Of a stretch of 64,000 nucleotides of DNA, positions 41,123 through 50,087 are shown in pieces. Numbering within the stretch: position 1 is the stretch's first letter; each line of letters starts with the position of its first letter. A program made the position numbers and the translations under genes. Origin of the DNA: Alistipes communis (GTDB taxonomy: Bacteria; Bacteroidota; Bacteroidia; Bacteroidales; Rikenellaceae); the NCBI RefSeq assembly GCF_006542665.1, contig NZ_AP019735.1, positions 2,046,001 through 2,110,000 of the forward strand, read 5' to 3'. A model generated the notes under the pieces. It saw only the letters and a list, made by a program, of their open reading frames with translations. It had not been told where the DNA came from and made no database searches.

Positions 41123-42379
41123 ATGAAATTCGATAGTGTAATCATCGGCGGCGGCCTGGCGGGACTCGTCTGCGGCATCCGCCTTTCGAAAGCGGGGCGG
41201 CGCTGCGCCATCATCTCTTCGGGGCAGAGCGCGCTGCACTTCTCGTCGGGGTCGTTCGATCTGCTGGGCGCGCTGCCCGACGGTACGCCCGTGACCGCTC
41301 CCGCGGAGTCGGTGGCCGAGACGATCCGGCAGGCTCCCGAACACCCTTACGCCCGCATCGGCGCCGAACGTTTCGGGGCGCTGGCGGCCGAGGCCGCCGC
41401 ACTGCTCGCGGAGGCGGGCGTCGCCGTCGAGGGCGATGCAGCCCGTAACCACTACCGGCTCACGCCGATGGGCGGGCTGAAACCCGCGTGGCTGACGCTG
41501 GCGGGGTATGTGCGCAGCGAAGCGTCCGATGCGCTGCCGTGGCGCAAGGTGGTGCTGTTCAATGCCGAGGGCTTCCTCGATTTCTATACGCAGTTCCTCG
41601 CCGAGGGATTCCGCCGCATGGGGACGGAGTGCGCGGTGCGCACGTTCAACATGCCGGCGCTCGAAACGATCCGCAACAATCCCAGCGAGATGCGTTCGGC
41701 CAATATCGCCCGCATCTTCGACCGGCAGGAGAATCTCGACGAGTTGGCCCGGATCCTGCGGCGCGAGGCGGGCGATGCCGAAGCGGTGTTGCTGCCCGCC
41801 GTGCTGGGGATCGACCGCCGCGATGCGGCGGCGCAACTCGAACGGCAGGCGGGCCGTCCCGTGGCGATGGTGGCCACGCTGCCCCCGTCCGTCCCGGGAT
41901 TGCAGGCGCAGTTGCAGCTGCGGCGCTACTTCCAGCAGTCGGGCGGCGTCTACATGCTGGGCGACACCGCCGTGCGTTACGAGGCCGAAGGCGGCCGCAT
42001 CACGGCGCTCTACACGGCCGACCACGGCGACATCGCCTTCGAGGCCGACAGCTACGTGCTCGCCACGGGCAGCTATTTCAGTCAGGGGTTGGTGGCCGGG
42101 ATGGACGGCGTGCGCGAACCGCTGTTCGGGCTGGACGTGGCCTGTGCCGCCGACCGCGGCGCATGGTACGACCGCGACCTGTTCGCGGCGCAGCCGTTCG
42201 AACACTTCGGTGTGAAGTGCGACGAGCACCTGCGCGGCCTGCGCGACGGGCGTGCGGTGGAGAACCTCTACGCGATCGGCGCCGGACTGGCGGGATTCAA
42301 CCCCGTGAAGGAGGGATGCGGCGCAGGTGTTTCGATGCTCACGGCGCTGGCCGCCGCCGAACGGATTTTAAACGAGTAA
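41123..42379 (+). CDS. glpB: Anaerobic glycerol-3-phosphate dehydrogenase, subunit B
   Basis: 418-aa flavoprotein subunit of the GlpABC complex. FAD-binding motif VIIGGGLAGLVCGIRLSKAG; SGQSALHFSSGSFDLLG is characteristic of GlpB; the C-terminal FAD-closing motif is NLYAIGAGLAGFNPVKEGCG. It links GlpA to the membrane-attached GlpC. Close spacing to glpA and glpC (4 bases each) marks one operon. Confidence 0.93.
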   Translation: MKFDSVIIGGGLAGLVCGIRLSKAGRRCAIISSGQSALHFSSGSFDLLGALPDGTPVTAPAESVAETIRQAPEHPYARIGAERFGALAAEAAALLAEAGVAVEGDAARNHYRLTPMGGLKPAWLTLAGYVRSEASDALPWRKVVLFNAEGFLDFYTQFLAEGFRRMGTECAVRTFNMPALETIRNNPSEMRSANIARIFDRQENLDELARILRREAGDAEAVLLPAVLGIDRRDAAAQLERQAGRPVAMVATLPPSVPGLQAQLQLRRYFQQSGGVYMLGDTAVRYEAEGGRITALYTADHGDIAFEADSYVLATGSYFSQGLVAGMDGVREPLFGLDVACAADRGAWYDRDLFAAQPFEHFGVKCDEHLRGLRDGRAVENLYAIGAGLAGFNPVKEGCGAGVSMLTALAAAERILNE

Positions 42380-42383
42380 GGTT

Positions 42384-43601
42384 ATGATGACGGAATACAG
42401 TGAAAACAATTTCGAGCAGTGCATCAAATGTACTGTCTGCACGGTCTATTGCCCCGCGGCGGCTGCCAATCCGCTCTTTCCGGGGCCGAAGCAGGCGGGG
42501 CCCGACGGCGAACGCCTGCGCCTGAAACAGCCCGGCTTCTACGACGAGGCGCTCAAATACTGCCTCAACTGCAAACGCTGCGAAGTGGCCTGCCCGTCGA
42601 ACGTGCGTATCGGCGACATCATCCAGCTCGCGCGCATCAAGTACAGCAAGAAGCGGCCGGGACTGCGCGAGTTCGTGCTCGCCAACACCGATTTGGTGGG
42701 AACGCTCTCGACGCCGCTGGCGCCGATCGTCAACGCCACGGTGGGGCTCAAACCCGTGAAGATGGTCATGGATAAGGTCATGCGCATCGATCATCGCCGC
42801 ACCTTCCCCAAATACGCCTTCGGCACGTTCGAGGGGTGGATGCGCAAGCAGCGCGAGGCGCAGGCGGCTTTCCCCGAACAGGTGAGCTATTTCCACGGCT
42901 GCTACGTCAACTACAACAACCCGCCGCTGGGCAAGGATTTCGTGCGGGTGATGAACGCGCTGGGCATCGGCGTGCAGCTGTTGAAAAAGGAGAAGTGCTG
43001 CGGCGTGGCGCTGATCTCCAACGGACTGATAAATCAGGCCAAACGGCAGGCGGAGGTCAATATCGCTTCGATCCGCGAGTCGGTCGTGGAACGAGGTCTT
43101 CCCGTGCTGGGCACCTCGTCGACCTGCACCTTCACGCTGCGCGACGAGTATCCCCACCTGCTGGGCATCGATACGTCGGACGTGCGCGATAGCGTGGAGC
43201 TGGCGACCCGCTATATCTACCGGCTGCTGGAATCGGGCAAGGCGAAGCTGCGCTTCCGCAAGGATGCGCCCAAGGTGAAGGTGGCCTACCATACCCCCTG
43301 CCACATGGAGAAGCTCGGGTGGTCGTACTACTCGATCGAACTGTTGAAGATGATCCCTTCGGTGGAGCTGACGGTGCTCGACTCGCAGTGCTGCGGCATC
43401 GCGGGAACCTACGGCTTCAAGAAGGAGAACTACGAGACTTCGCAGGCCATCGGCGAGGGGCTGTTCCGGCAGATCGAGGCGACGGGCTGCGACGTGGTGG
43501 CCACCGATTGCGAGACCTGCAAGTGGCAGATCGAGATGTCGACGTCGAAGCGGGTCGAACATCCGCTTTCGATTCTTGCGGCGGCGCTCGACGTGGAGTG
43601 A
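42384..43601 (+). CDS. glpC: Anaerobic glycerol-3-phosphate dehydrogenase, subunit C
   Basis: 405-aa iron-sulfur subunit anchoring GlpAB to the membrane and delivering electrons to the quinone pool. Two 4Fe-4S motifs (CIKCTVCTVYCP and CLNCKRCEVACP) are followed by two CCG domains (KCCGVALIS region; QCCGIAGTYGF) with HTPCHMEKLG. Length is typical. It is closed by a strong terminator, separating glpABC transcription from the FecR-SusC locus. Confidence 0.94.
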   Translation: MMTEYSENNFEQCIKCTVCTVYCPAAAANPLFPGPKQAGPDGERLRLKQPGFYDEALKYCLNCKRCEVACPSNVRIGDIIQLARIKYSKKRPGLREFVLANTDLVGTLSTPLAPIVNATVGLKPVKMVMDKVMRIDHRRTFPKYAFGTFEGWMRKQREAQAAFPEQVSYFHGCYVNYNNPPLGKDFVRVMNALGIGVQLLKKEKCCGVALISNGLINQAKRQAEVNIASIRESVVERGLPVLGTSSTCTFTLRDEYPHLLGIDTSDVRDSVELATRYIYRLLESGKAKLRFRKDAPKVKVAYHTPCHMEKLGWSYYSIELLKMIPSVELTVLDSQCCGIAGTYGFKKENYETSQAIGEGLFRQIEATGCDVVATDCETCKWQIEMSTSKRVEHPLSILAAALDVE

Positions 43602-43620
43602 CGCCAGAGGCGAGCGTTCG

Positions 43621-43655
43621 AACCGGCTCCGGAGATTCTCCGGAGCCGGTTTTTT
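43621..43655 (+). terminator. glpABC terminator
   Basis: A perfect 14-bp stem (43621-43634 with 43638-43651), loop ATT, followed by a T run to 43655. Confidence 0.9.
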
Positions 43656-43894
43656 GTTCGGGGCCGGGGAGAACGGGTGCGGAGGCGCGACGCGGCCTGC
43701 GGCAGCGGAGCGGTTGCGGACTTTCGGCGCAGGGGATGCGGCTCGCAGAGCCGTCGGTGCGTTGCGGTCCGCGGGGCGAACCGGCGGCTTCGCGCAGGCG
43801 ATGTCGGCGGGCGTGACGATTTTTTTGCCTGATTTTCATTTCCGGTTACGCAATGCGGCCCCGTCGTGCGTATATAGGGTAGAAAGAGTCGATT
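43656..43894. other. Intergenic region before the FecR gene
   Basis: About 240 bases. The last part is AT-richer; GGTTAC (43844-43849) and CGTCGT (43862-43867) 12 nt apart could be an ECF-type promoter, but the spacing is shorter than usual and no TAnnTTTG box is seen. A 6-bp stem CGGCTC/GAGCCG lies at 43739-43753. Confidence 0.35.
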
Positions 43895-44869
43895 ATGGAT
43901 AAAAAAGAGATGCGAAACCTCTTCGACGGCGATTGCTCGCCCGCGGAGGAGCAGGCCGCCGGCCGCTGGCTGGCCGAACACGCCGAAACGAAAGAGGCCG
44001 ACGAATTGCTGTATGCCCTGCTGCGCGAGACGAAGCCTGCGACGGCCGATGCCGAGGGGGCTTTCCGGCGTGTCTGCCGCCGGCTGGGAATCGCGCCGAA
44101 GAGCTCGGCATGGCGGCTCGTCGGCCGCTGGACGATGCGTGCCGCCGCCTGTCTGCTGCTGCCCGTCGCGGCGCTGGCGTTCTATCTCTACGGCGAGGCG
44201 CAGCGGCCGGGCGAGTGGTTCGAAGCCTATGCACCCTACGGCAAGACGCTGCGCGTGGTGCTGCCCGACGGCTCGGAGGTGGTCATCAATTCGGGATCGA
44301 AGCTGATCTATCCCGACCGCTTCGGGCCCGATCGCCGGCAGGTCTTTCTGGCGGGCGAGGGCTACGCCACGATTGCGAAGGATCCCGGGCGCCCCTTCGT
44401 GATGTCGGCCGGCGAGGTCGACGTGCGGGTGCTGGGCACGAAATTCAATCTGAAATCCTATGCCGAGGATTCGGAGGTCGAGGTGACGCTCGTCGAGGGC
44501 AGCGTCGAAATGGAGACCAAACTCGGCGGCGACGACCGCATCGTGCGGCTCCGCCCGGGCGAGCTGGTGAAGCTCGACAAGCGTACGGGATCGACCGAAA
44601 CCTTCGATGTGCCGACGGATACCTACCGCCCCGTCGTCTGCGGGGGCGGGCTCTTCTTCATGGACAAACGCTTCGACGAGATCGTCGCCTACCTCGAAAA
44701 ACGCTTCGACGTGAAGATCAACGTCGCCGACCGCGCGCTGGCCGAGCGGCGCTTCATCGCCTCGTTCGTCAACGGCGAGTCGCTCGACGAGATGCTCGCT
44801 TCGTTCAATGCCGACGAGGCGATGCGCATTCGCCGCGAAGGCCGCATCGTCAACATCACCAAACGCTAA
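43895..44869 (+). CDS. FecR-family anti-sigma factor
   Basis: 324-aa single-pass inner-membrane protein. The cytoplasmic N-terminus (about 1-78) holds the sigma-binding domain (SPAEEQAAGRWLAEH). One transmembrane helix is at about 81-99. The periplasmic FecR domain (about 110-225, RVVLPDGSEVVINSGS, GEGYATI, GEVDVRVLGTKFNLKSY) is followed by a C-terminal DUF4974-type secretin-like domain (FDEIVAYLEKRFDVKINV). It should relay a signal from the STN-SusC downstream to an ECF sigma factor. No sigma gene precedes it; the nearest is convergent at 54306-54896. Confidence 0.93.
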   Translation: MDKKEMRNLFDGDCSPAEEQAAGRWLAEHAETKEADELLYALLRETKPATADAEGAFRRVCRRLGIAPKSSAWRLVGRWTMRAAACLLLPVAALAFYLYGEAQRPGEWFEAYAPYGKTLRVVLPDGSEVVINSGSKLIYPDRFGPDRRQVFLAGEGYATIAKDPGRPFVMSAGEVDVRVLGTKFNLKSYAEDSEVEVTLVEGSVEMETKLGGDDRIVRLRPGELVKLDKRTGSTETFDVPTDTYRPVVCGGGLFFMDKRFDEIVAYLEKRFDVKINVADRALAERRFIASFVNGESLDEMLASFNADEAMRIRREGRIVNITKR

Positions 44870-44918
44870 CCCTCAAAAGAAATCGCCCATGGAATAAGAT
44901 CGATCCTCGTAAAAAAAA

Positions 44919-44945
44919 GGCGGAGATATTCGCACTATCCCCGCC
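44919..44945 (+). promoter_or_regulatory. Imperfect hairpin in the susC (locus 2) leader
   Basis: GGCGGAGATA (44919-44928) pairs with TATCCCCGCC (44936-44945) with one mismatch. It follows an A8 run and has no T tract. Possibly a processing or attenuation element between the anti-sigma gene and susC. Confidence 0.35.
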
Positions 44946-45002
44946 CGCAGTTCCGGTCGTGAGCTGTACACTCCAAGCACAGAACCAAAACCTAACAAAT
45001 GT

Positions 45003-48000
45003 ATGAAAAAACCTGAAAACTTGCTAACGATTCCGGGTATAAAATCGTTTTGTCTCGGAATCGTTGTGTCGGCGGCGCTGTTTCTGCCTTCGCAGGCGTC
45101 GGCTGACGACATCTCCCTGAACCTGAAAAACGTAACCGTGAAGCGGGCGATCGCCGCTCTGCAACAGTCGCACTATTCGCTCACGGTCGATGCCAGCCAG
45201 ATCGACATGGAGCGTCGGATCACGGTCGCGGCGGAGGACGAACCGATCGAGAACGTCCTCGCGCAGATCTTCGCGGGACAGGACGTGAGCTATGAAATAA
45301 ACGGACGGAGCATCGTCGTCACGCGCCGTGCCGTGCCGCGCGTGGCCGAAAAGGCCGTGTCGCGGACGCTGAGCGGCGTGGTGCGCGACGACAAGGGCGC
45401 CACGATCGTGGGGGCGACGGTCGTCGTCAAGGGGACGACCACCGGCGTGACGACCGACATCGACGGCCGCTATTCGCTGCGCGTGTCGGCGGACAATCCC
45501 GTGTTGCAGATTTCGTTCGTGGGCTACCGGACGGCCGAAGTGGCGGTCGCACCGGCGCAGACGGTCGTGGACGTGACGCTCGCCGCCTCGTCGATCGACG
45601 TGGACGAGGTGGTGGTCGTGGGGTACGGCACGCAGTCGCGCCATACGCTTACGACGGCCGTGTCGAAGATCGCCGGCAATGCGGTGGCGGCGGCTCCCGT
45701 GACCTCGGTGGGCGACGCCCTGAAAGGCAAGGTCGCGGGTATGCAGGTCTCGACGACCAACTCGCTGCCGGGCGAGGCGCCGACGTTCCTCATCCGCGGC
45801 GGTTCGTCGATCAACCAGAGCAATGCGCCGATCGTCATCGTCGACGGGATCACGCGCGCCATGAACGACATCAACCCCAACGACATCGAGTCGATCGAGG
45901 TGCTGAAAGACGCTGCGGCGGCCGGCATCTACGGCTCGCGGGCGTCGAACGGCGTGATTCTGATCACCACCAAGAAAGGTACGGTGGGCAAGGGGCCGGA
46001 GATCGTCTTCGAGGGGCAGATCGGCTGGGAGTCGCCTTCGCGCAAATGGGATTTCATGAATGCCGAGGAGTTCCTGTCGTTCGTGCGTCCGGCGATCGCC
46101 GAGTCGTACAACGGCGCGTCGGTGCTCACGTCGGCCACGGCCGCCGGCACGGGCAACGGCGACGGCTCGATCCATACCACGCGCTTCCTGGGCGACGGCG
46201 AGGCGGTTCCCGCAGGCTGGCGGAGCATGACCGATCCGGTGACGGGGCGCACGATCGTCTTCACCGATACCGACGAGCAGGGACACTGGTTCCGCGACGC
46301 GCTGTGGGCGAAGGCCTACGTGGGCGTGACGGGCGGCAACGAGAACGTGAAATACGCCGCGTCGGTGAGTTATGCCGACGACGGCGGCGTGGTGGCGATG
46401 ACCGACTACTCGGTCTTCACGATGCACGGCAGCGCCGATTTCAAGATTTCGAAGCGGCTGTCGGCCTCGACGACCTTCGACCTGTCGCGTTCGATCCGCC
46501 ACCCGCTCGTCGACAACTACTTCAACAGCCTCGGACGCGGTCTGCTGATCGCGCCCACGCACCGCGACTACGACGCCGACGGCAACCTGCTGCGCGGCGG
46601 CGACAACAAAAACTGCCACACGGCGATGTGGTACGAGACCTACTACGACCGCGAATGCGCCGACAAGCGCGCCACGGGCAACTTCAACCTCAACTGGGAG
46701 ATCGTCGACGGGCTGACCGCCACGGCGCAGTACGCCATGCACGACTACAACTACCGCGGCAGCTACTACTACAAGGGCAATTCGCTCGAACAGACCCGCA
46801 GCTGCACCGAGACGCGCACGGAGACGCTGCGCGACCAGTTCACGGCCTACCTCAATTTCGACCGCACGTTCAAGCGCCACCAGATCGGCGTGACGGCCGG
46901 TTACGACTACATGGCCGAGCGCTACCGCTACCTGACGGCCAATTCGACCTATGCGCCGTCGGACAAGGTGCCCGTGCTCCAATCGGGCGGCAACTTCACG
47001 GCCAGCAACAAGGATACGAAGGAGGTGCTGATCTCCTATTTCGGCCGCGTGAACTATAACTTCGACAAGCGTTACATCCTCTCGTTCACGGCCCGCGCCG
47101 ACGGTTCGTCGAAATTCGCGCCGGGCAACAAGTGGGGCTTCTTTCCCGCCGGCGCCGCCGCATGGAACGTCTCGGACGAGAAGTTCTGGAACGTGCGGCC
47201 GATCAACGACCTGAAACTGCGCGTGAGCTACGGCATGACGGGCAACAACGGCATCGGGTTGTACGACGCCTACGGTTCGTACAGCACGGCGCAGAACTAC
47301 GCCGGCCACTCGACGACGATCGCCTCGGCGATGGCCAACAGTGCGCTGCGCTGGGAGACTACCACGCAGTTCGACATCGGGTTCGATCTGGGGATGTTCC
47401 AGAACCGCCTGCGCATCGTGGCCGACTACTACAACAAGGTGACCGACAACATGATCTTCTCGATCACGCTGCCCGACACGTCGGCCTACTCGTCGGTGAA
47501 GGCCAACGTCGGTTCGGCGCGCTTCTCCGGTTTCGAACTGGAAGTACACTCGATCAACGTGCAGAAGAAGAACTTCACGTGGACGACCGACCTGACCTAC
47601 ACCTACAACCGCAACCGGGTGCTGTCGCTGCCCGACGAGTACAAGTATACCGATGTCGACGGCCGCGACGCATGGCGCATCGGCGGCTACACGATGACCG
47701 AGAGCGGCTACCGCTTCGGCGGCACGGCCGTGGGCGAACCGCTGGGACGCATCTACGGCTACAAGATCGCGGGCATCATCCAGTCGCAGGCCGAGGCCGA
47801 CGCGGCGCTCTACGACAGCCAGTCGCACGGCTACCGCCGCTCGGACGGCTTCTCGGAGAATACCGATTCGAAATACAAGGGGCGCAAGGACATCGGCGAC
47901 TACGAGTGGTGCAACCGCGAGGGTTCGGCGCGCCTGGCCGACGGGCGCGAGCAGATCTCGTCGGAGGATATGTTCTATCTCGGCTCGGTGATCCCGCATT

Positions 48001-48536
48001 CGGTGGGCGGCATCAACAATACCTTCAAATACAAGAATCTCTCGCTGTCGGTCTACCTCGACTACGCGCTGGGACACTCGATCTACAACTACTTCAAGTC
48101 GCGCGTCTTCCAGAACGGCATGGGCAGCAACAACGCCAACCTCGACAAGATGGTCTACGACTGCTGGCGCTATCCGGGCGATACGGAGGCCAAGTACGCG
48201 CGCTTCTACGCCAACGATCCCGACTACGGCAACCGCAACTTCTCGCGCATCTCGGACTTCAACGTCGAGAAGGCCGACTATCTCTGCATCCGCGACGTGA
48301 CGCTCGCATACGACCTGCCCGTGCGCTGGATTAAGAAGCTGGGCATGAAGAAGCTCACGGTGAGCGTCACGGGCAATACGCTCTACTACTTCACCAAGGT
48401 TTCGGGTTCGATCAGCCCCGAAAGCGGCGCCGGCGCCGACGGCAATCTCTACAAGAGTACGTCGACGGGCGATGCCACGGGCAACATCGCGCCCAATGCC
48501 CGCAAGGTGCTCTTCTCGCTCAAATGCGTCTTCTAA
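45003..48536 (+). CDS. STN-type SusC/RagA transporter (locus 2, signal transducing)
   Basis: 1177-aa TonB-dependent transporter with an extra N-terminal STN domain. Signal peptide about 1-34 (LFLPSQASA); STN about 36-105 (ISLNLKNVTVKRAIAALQQS, DVSYEINGRSIVV); carboxypeptidase-regulatory-like domain about 120-200; plug (VDEVVVVGYGTQ, SVGDALKGKVAGMQVST, SIEVLKDAAAAGIYGSRASNG); then the barrel ending in FSLKCVF. The STN domain is expected to contact the FecR anti-sigma protein encoded 133 bases upstream, coupling substrate binding to transcription. The cargo is unknown; neighbouring phosphodiesterases suggest a phosphodiester-containing ligand. Confidence 0.95.
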   Translation: MKKPENLLTIPGIKSFCLGIVVSAALFLPSQASADDISLNLKNVTVKRAIAALQQSHYSLTVDASQIDMERRITVAAEDEPIENVLAQIFAGQDVSYEINGRSIVVTRRAVPRVAEKAVSRTLSGVVRDDKGATIVGATVVVKGTTTGVTTDIDGRYSLRVSADNPVLQISFVGYRTAEVAVAPAQTVVDVTLAASSIDVDEVVVVGYGTQSRHTLTTAVSKIAGNAVAAAPVTSVGDALKGKVAGMQVSTTNSLPGEAPTFLIRGGSSINQSNAPIVIVDGITRAMNDINPNDIESIEVLKDAAAAGIYGSRASNGVILITTKKGTVGKGPEIVFEGQIGWESPSRKWDFMNAEEFLSFVRPAIAESYNGASVLTSATAAGTGNGDGSIHTTRFLGDGEAVPAGWRSMTDPVTGRTIVFTDTDEQGHWFRDALWAKAYVGVTGGNENVKYAASVSYADDGGVVAMTDYSVFTMHGSADFKISKRLSASTTFDLSRSIRHPLVDNYFNSLGRGLLIAPTHRDYDADGNLLRGGDNKNCHTAMWYETYYDRECADKRATGNFNLNWEIVDGLTATAQYAMHDYNYRGSYYYKGNSLEQTRSCTETRTETLRDQFTAYLNFDRTFKRHQIGVTAGYDYMAERYRYLTANSTYAPSDKVPVLQSGGNFTASNKDTKEVLISYFGRVNYNFDKRYILSFTARADGSSKFAPGNKWGFFPAGAAAWNVSDEKFWNVRPINDLKLRVSYGMTGNNGIGLYDAYGSYSTAQNYAGHSTTIASAMANSALRWETTTQFDIGFDLGMFQNRLRIVADYYNKVTDNMIFSITLPDTSAYSSVKANVGSARFSGFELEVHSINVQKKNFTWTTDLTYTYNRNRVLSLPDEYKYTDVDGRDAWRIGGYTMTESGYRFGGTAVGEPLGRIYGYKIAGIIQSQAEADAALYDSQSHGYRRSDGFSENTDSKYKGRKDIGDYEWCNREGSARLADGREQISSEDMFYLGSVIPHSVGGINNTFKYKNLSLSVYLDYALGHSIYNYFKSRVFQNGMGSNNANLDKMVYDCWRYPGDTEAKYARFYANDPDYGNRNFSRISDFNVEKADYLCIRDVTLAYDLPVRWIKKLGMKKLTVSVTGNTLYYFTKVSGSISPESGAGADGNLYKSTSTGDATGNIAPNARKVLFSLKCVF

Positions 48537-48562
48537 TGCTTCACTACAACCAAGATAAAACC

Positions 48563-50062
48563 ATGAAATCCAATAAACTGCTGATCGCGCTGGCGGGATG
48601 CGCCGCCTTCGTGGCGACGGCCTGCCACGGCGATCTGGACATCATACAGGACAACCAGCTCACGGCGAGCAACATGTGGACCGAGTCGAGCGACGTCACC
48701 ACGTCGGCCTACGGCATCTACTACCTCATGCGCGCCAATTTCGTGCAGGACAAGGTCAACGTCTTTTACTGGGGCGAAGCGCGTGTGGGCGAATACATGT
48801 GGGGCGCCGGATCGTGGCGCACGGGACACGACAACGACATGTACGGCGTGCAGAACAGCACGATGAACGACTCGAACGCCTCGACGGTCTGGACGAAGCT
48901 CTACACGGCCGTCAACGCCGCCAATGCCGTGCTGAAATACGCCCCGACGGTGCCGATGACCGACGCCGACCGCCAGTGGGCGATCGGACAGGCGGCATTC
49001 GCCCGTGCCTACCTCTATTTCTGGGCCGTGCGCCTGTGGGGCGACGTGCCGCTGCTGCTCAACCCCGTCGAGTCGGTCGATGCGGAGGAGTGCTATCCCG
49101 CGCGTTCGCCCAAAGCCTACGTCTACGAACAGATCGGCCGCGACATCGAGACGGCCGTGGCCTACGTCACCTCGGGCACCGACAAGTACGTCGCCACGCC
49201 CGATGCGGTGAACATGCTCAAAGCCGAATACGCGCTGTGGATGTACGCCACGCAGGCGGGCGGCGACGATTACCTCGCGCTGGCCGACGAGGCGTTGAAG
49301 GCGATCGGCATCTCGTCGGCGCGCCTTCTCGACGACTACGCCTCGATCTTCGCGGTGGACAACAAGTGCAACGCCGAGGTGATCTTCGCGCTGAACAACA
49401 ACCAGACCGAGAAGCTCACGGGCGGCTACTACTGGACCTTCTACTGGCCCGCGACCAACGTGGCGCCGGCCTATCAGATGAATCCCGTGCCGATCTACAC
49501 GACGCAGTGGTGGAACTATTCGGACAACTTCATCTCGGTGCTCAAACGCAGCAAGGCCGAGCACAACGACCGCCGCGTGGACTGCAACTACCTCGAAGGG
49601 CCTTACGGCTCGTCGTCGGAGGGGGTGATGAATACGATTTCGTGCCCCAACAAACTCAAAGGCGACTGTTCGACCAACATGATGATCCTCGACTGCGACC
49701 TGCTCTACTATCGCTATGCGCAGGCGGTGATGCTGGACGCCGAACTGAAATACTGGCGCAAAGACTATGAGGGGGCTGTCAAGTCGCTGAATCTCATCGC
49801 CAAGCGCGCCTACGGCGTGGATAACTTCTACACCGAGGCCACGAAGGAGGCGGTGCTCGATGCGCTGTGTACCGAGACGCTGCTCGAATTCCCGTGCGAA
49901 GGGGTGGTGTGGTGGACGCTCATCCGACTGGACAAGATCTGGGACTACAATCCCTCGCTGGCCGAGCGCCGCGCGCTGAACCCCAACATCCTGTTGTGGC
50001 CCATTTCGGCGTCGGCGCGCAACAAGAACACCAAGCTCACGCAGACCGAGGGCTGGAACTGA
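48563..50062 (+). CDS. SusD/RagB-type lipoprotein (locus 2)
   Basis: 499-aa SusD-family lipoprotein. The signal ends in FVATACHG, the lipidated Cys. Features: ASNMWTESSDVTTSAYGIYYL; TPR-like AFARAYLYFWAVRLWGDVPLLL; C-terminal LLEFPCEGVVWWTLIRLDKIW and LLWPIS. It should sit on the SusC barrel as the ligand-capturing lid. I use the ATG at 48563, which gives a proper lipoprotein signal; the frame opens at 48524 over the susC end. Confidence 0.93.
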   Translation: MKSNKLLIALAGCAAFVATACHGDLDIIQDNQLTASNMWTESSDVTTSAYGIYYLMRANFVQDKVNVFYWGEARVGEYMWGAGSWRTGHDNDMYGVQNSTMNDSNASTVWTKLYTAVNAANAVLKYAPTVPMTDADRQWAIGQAAFARAYLYFWAVRLWGDVPLLLNPVESVDAEECYPARSPKAYVYEQIGRDIETAVAYVTSGTDKYVATPDAVNMLKAEYALWMYATQAGGDDYLALADEALKAIGISSARLLDDYASIFAVDNKCNAEVIFALNNNQTEKLTGGYYWTFYWPATNVAPAYQMNPVPIYTTQWWNYSDNFISVLKRSKAEHNDRRVDCNYLEGPYGSSSEGVMNTISCPNKLKGDCSTNMMILDCDLLYYRYAQAVMLDAELKYWRKDYEGAVKSLNLIAKRAYGVDNFYTEATKEAVLDALCTETLLEFPCEGVVWWTLIRLDKIWDYNPSLAERRALNPNILLWPISASARNKNTKLTQTEGWN

Positions 50063-50087
50063 TCCGATAACCTAAAACTCAGAGCAG

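Noticed and set aside
44903..44918. A8 run before the locus 2 susC as a slippage site or terminator
   Set aside because: It lies on the wrong side of the hairpin for a rightward terminator and outside coding sequence; no clear effect can be argued.
45024..48077. A 1017-codon antisense frame over the STN-type susC
   Set aside because: Shadow frame caused by GC-rich third positions; no recognisable domain.
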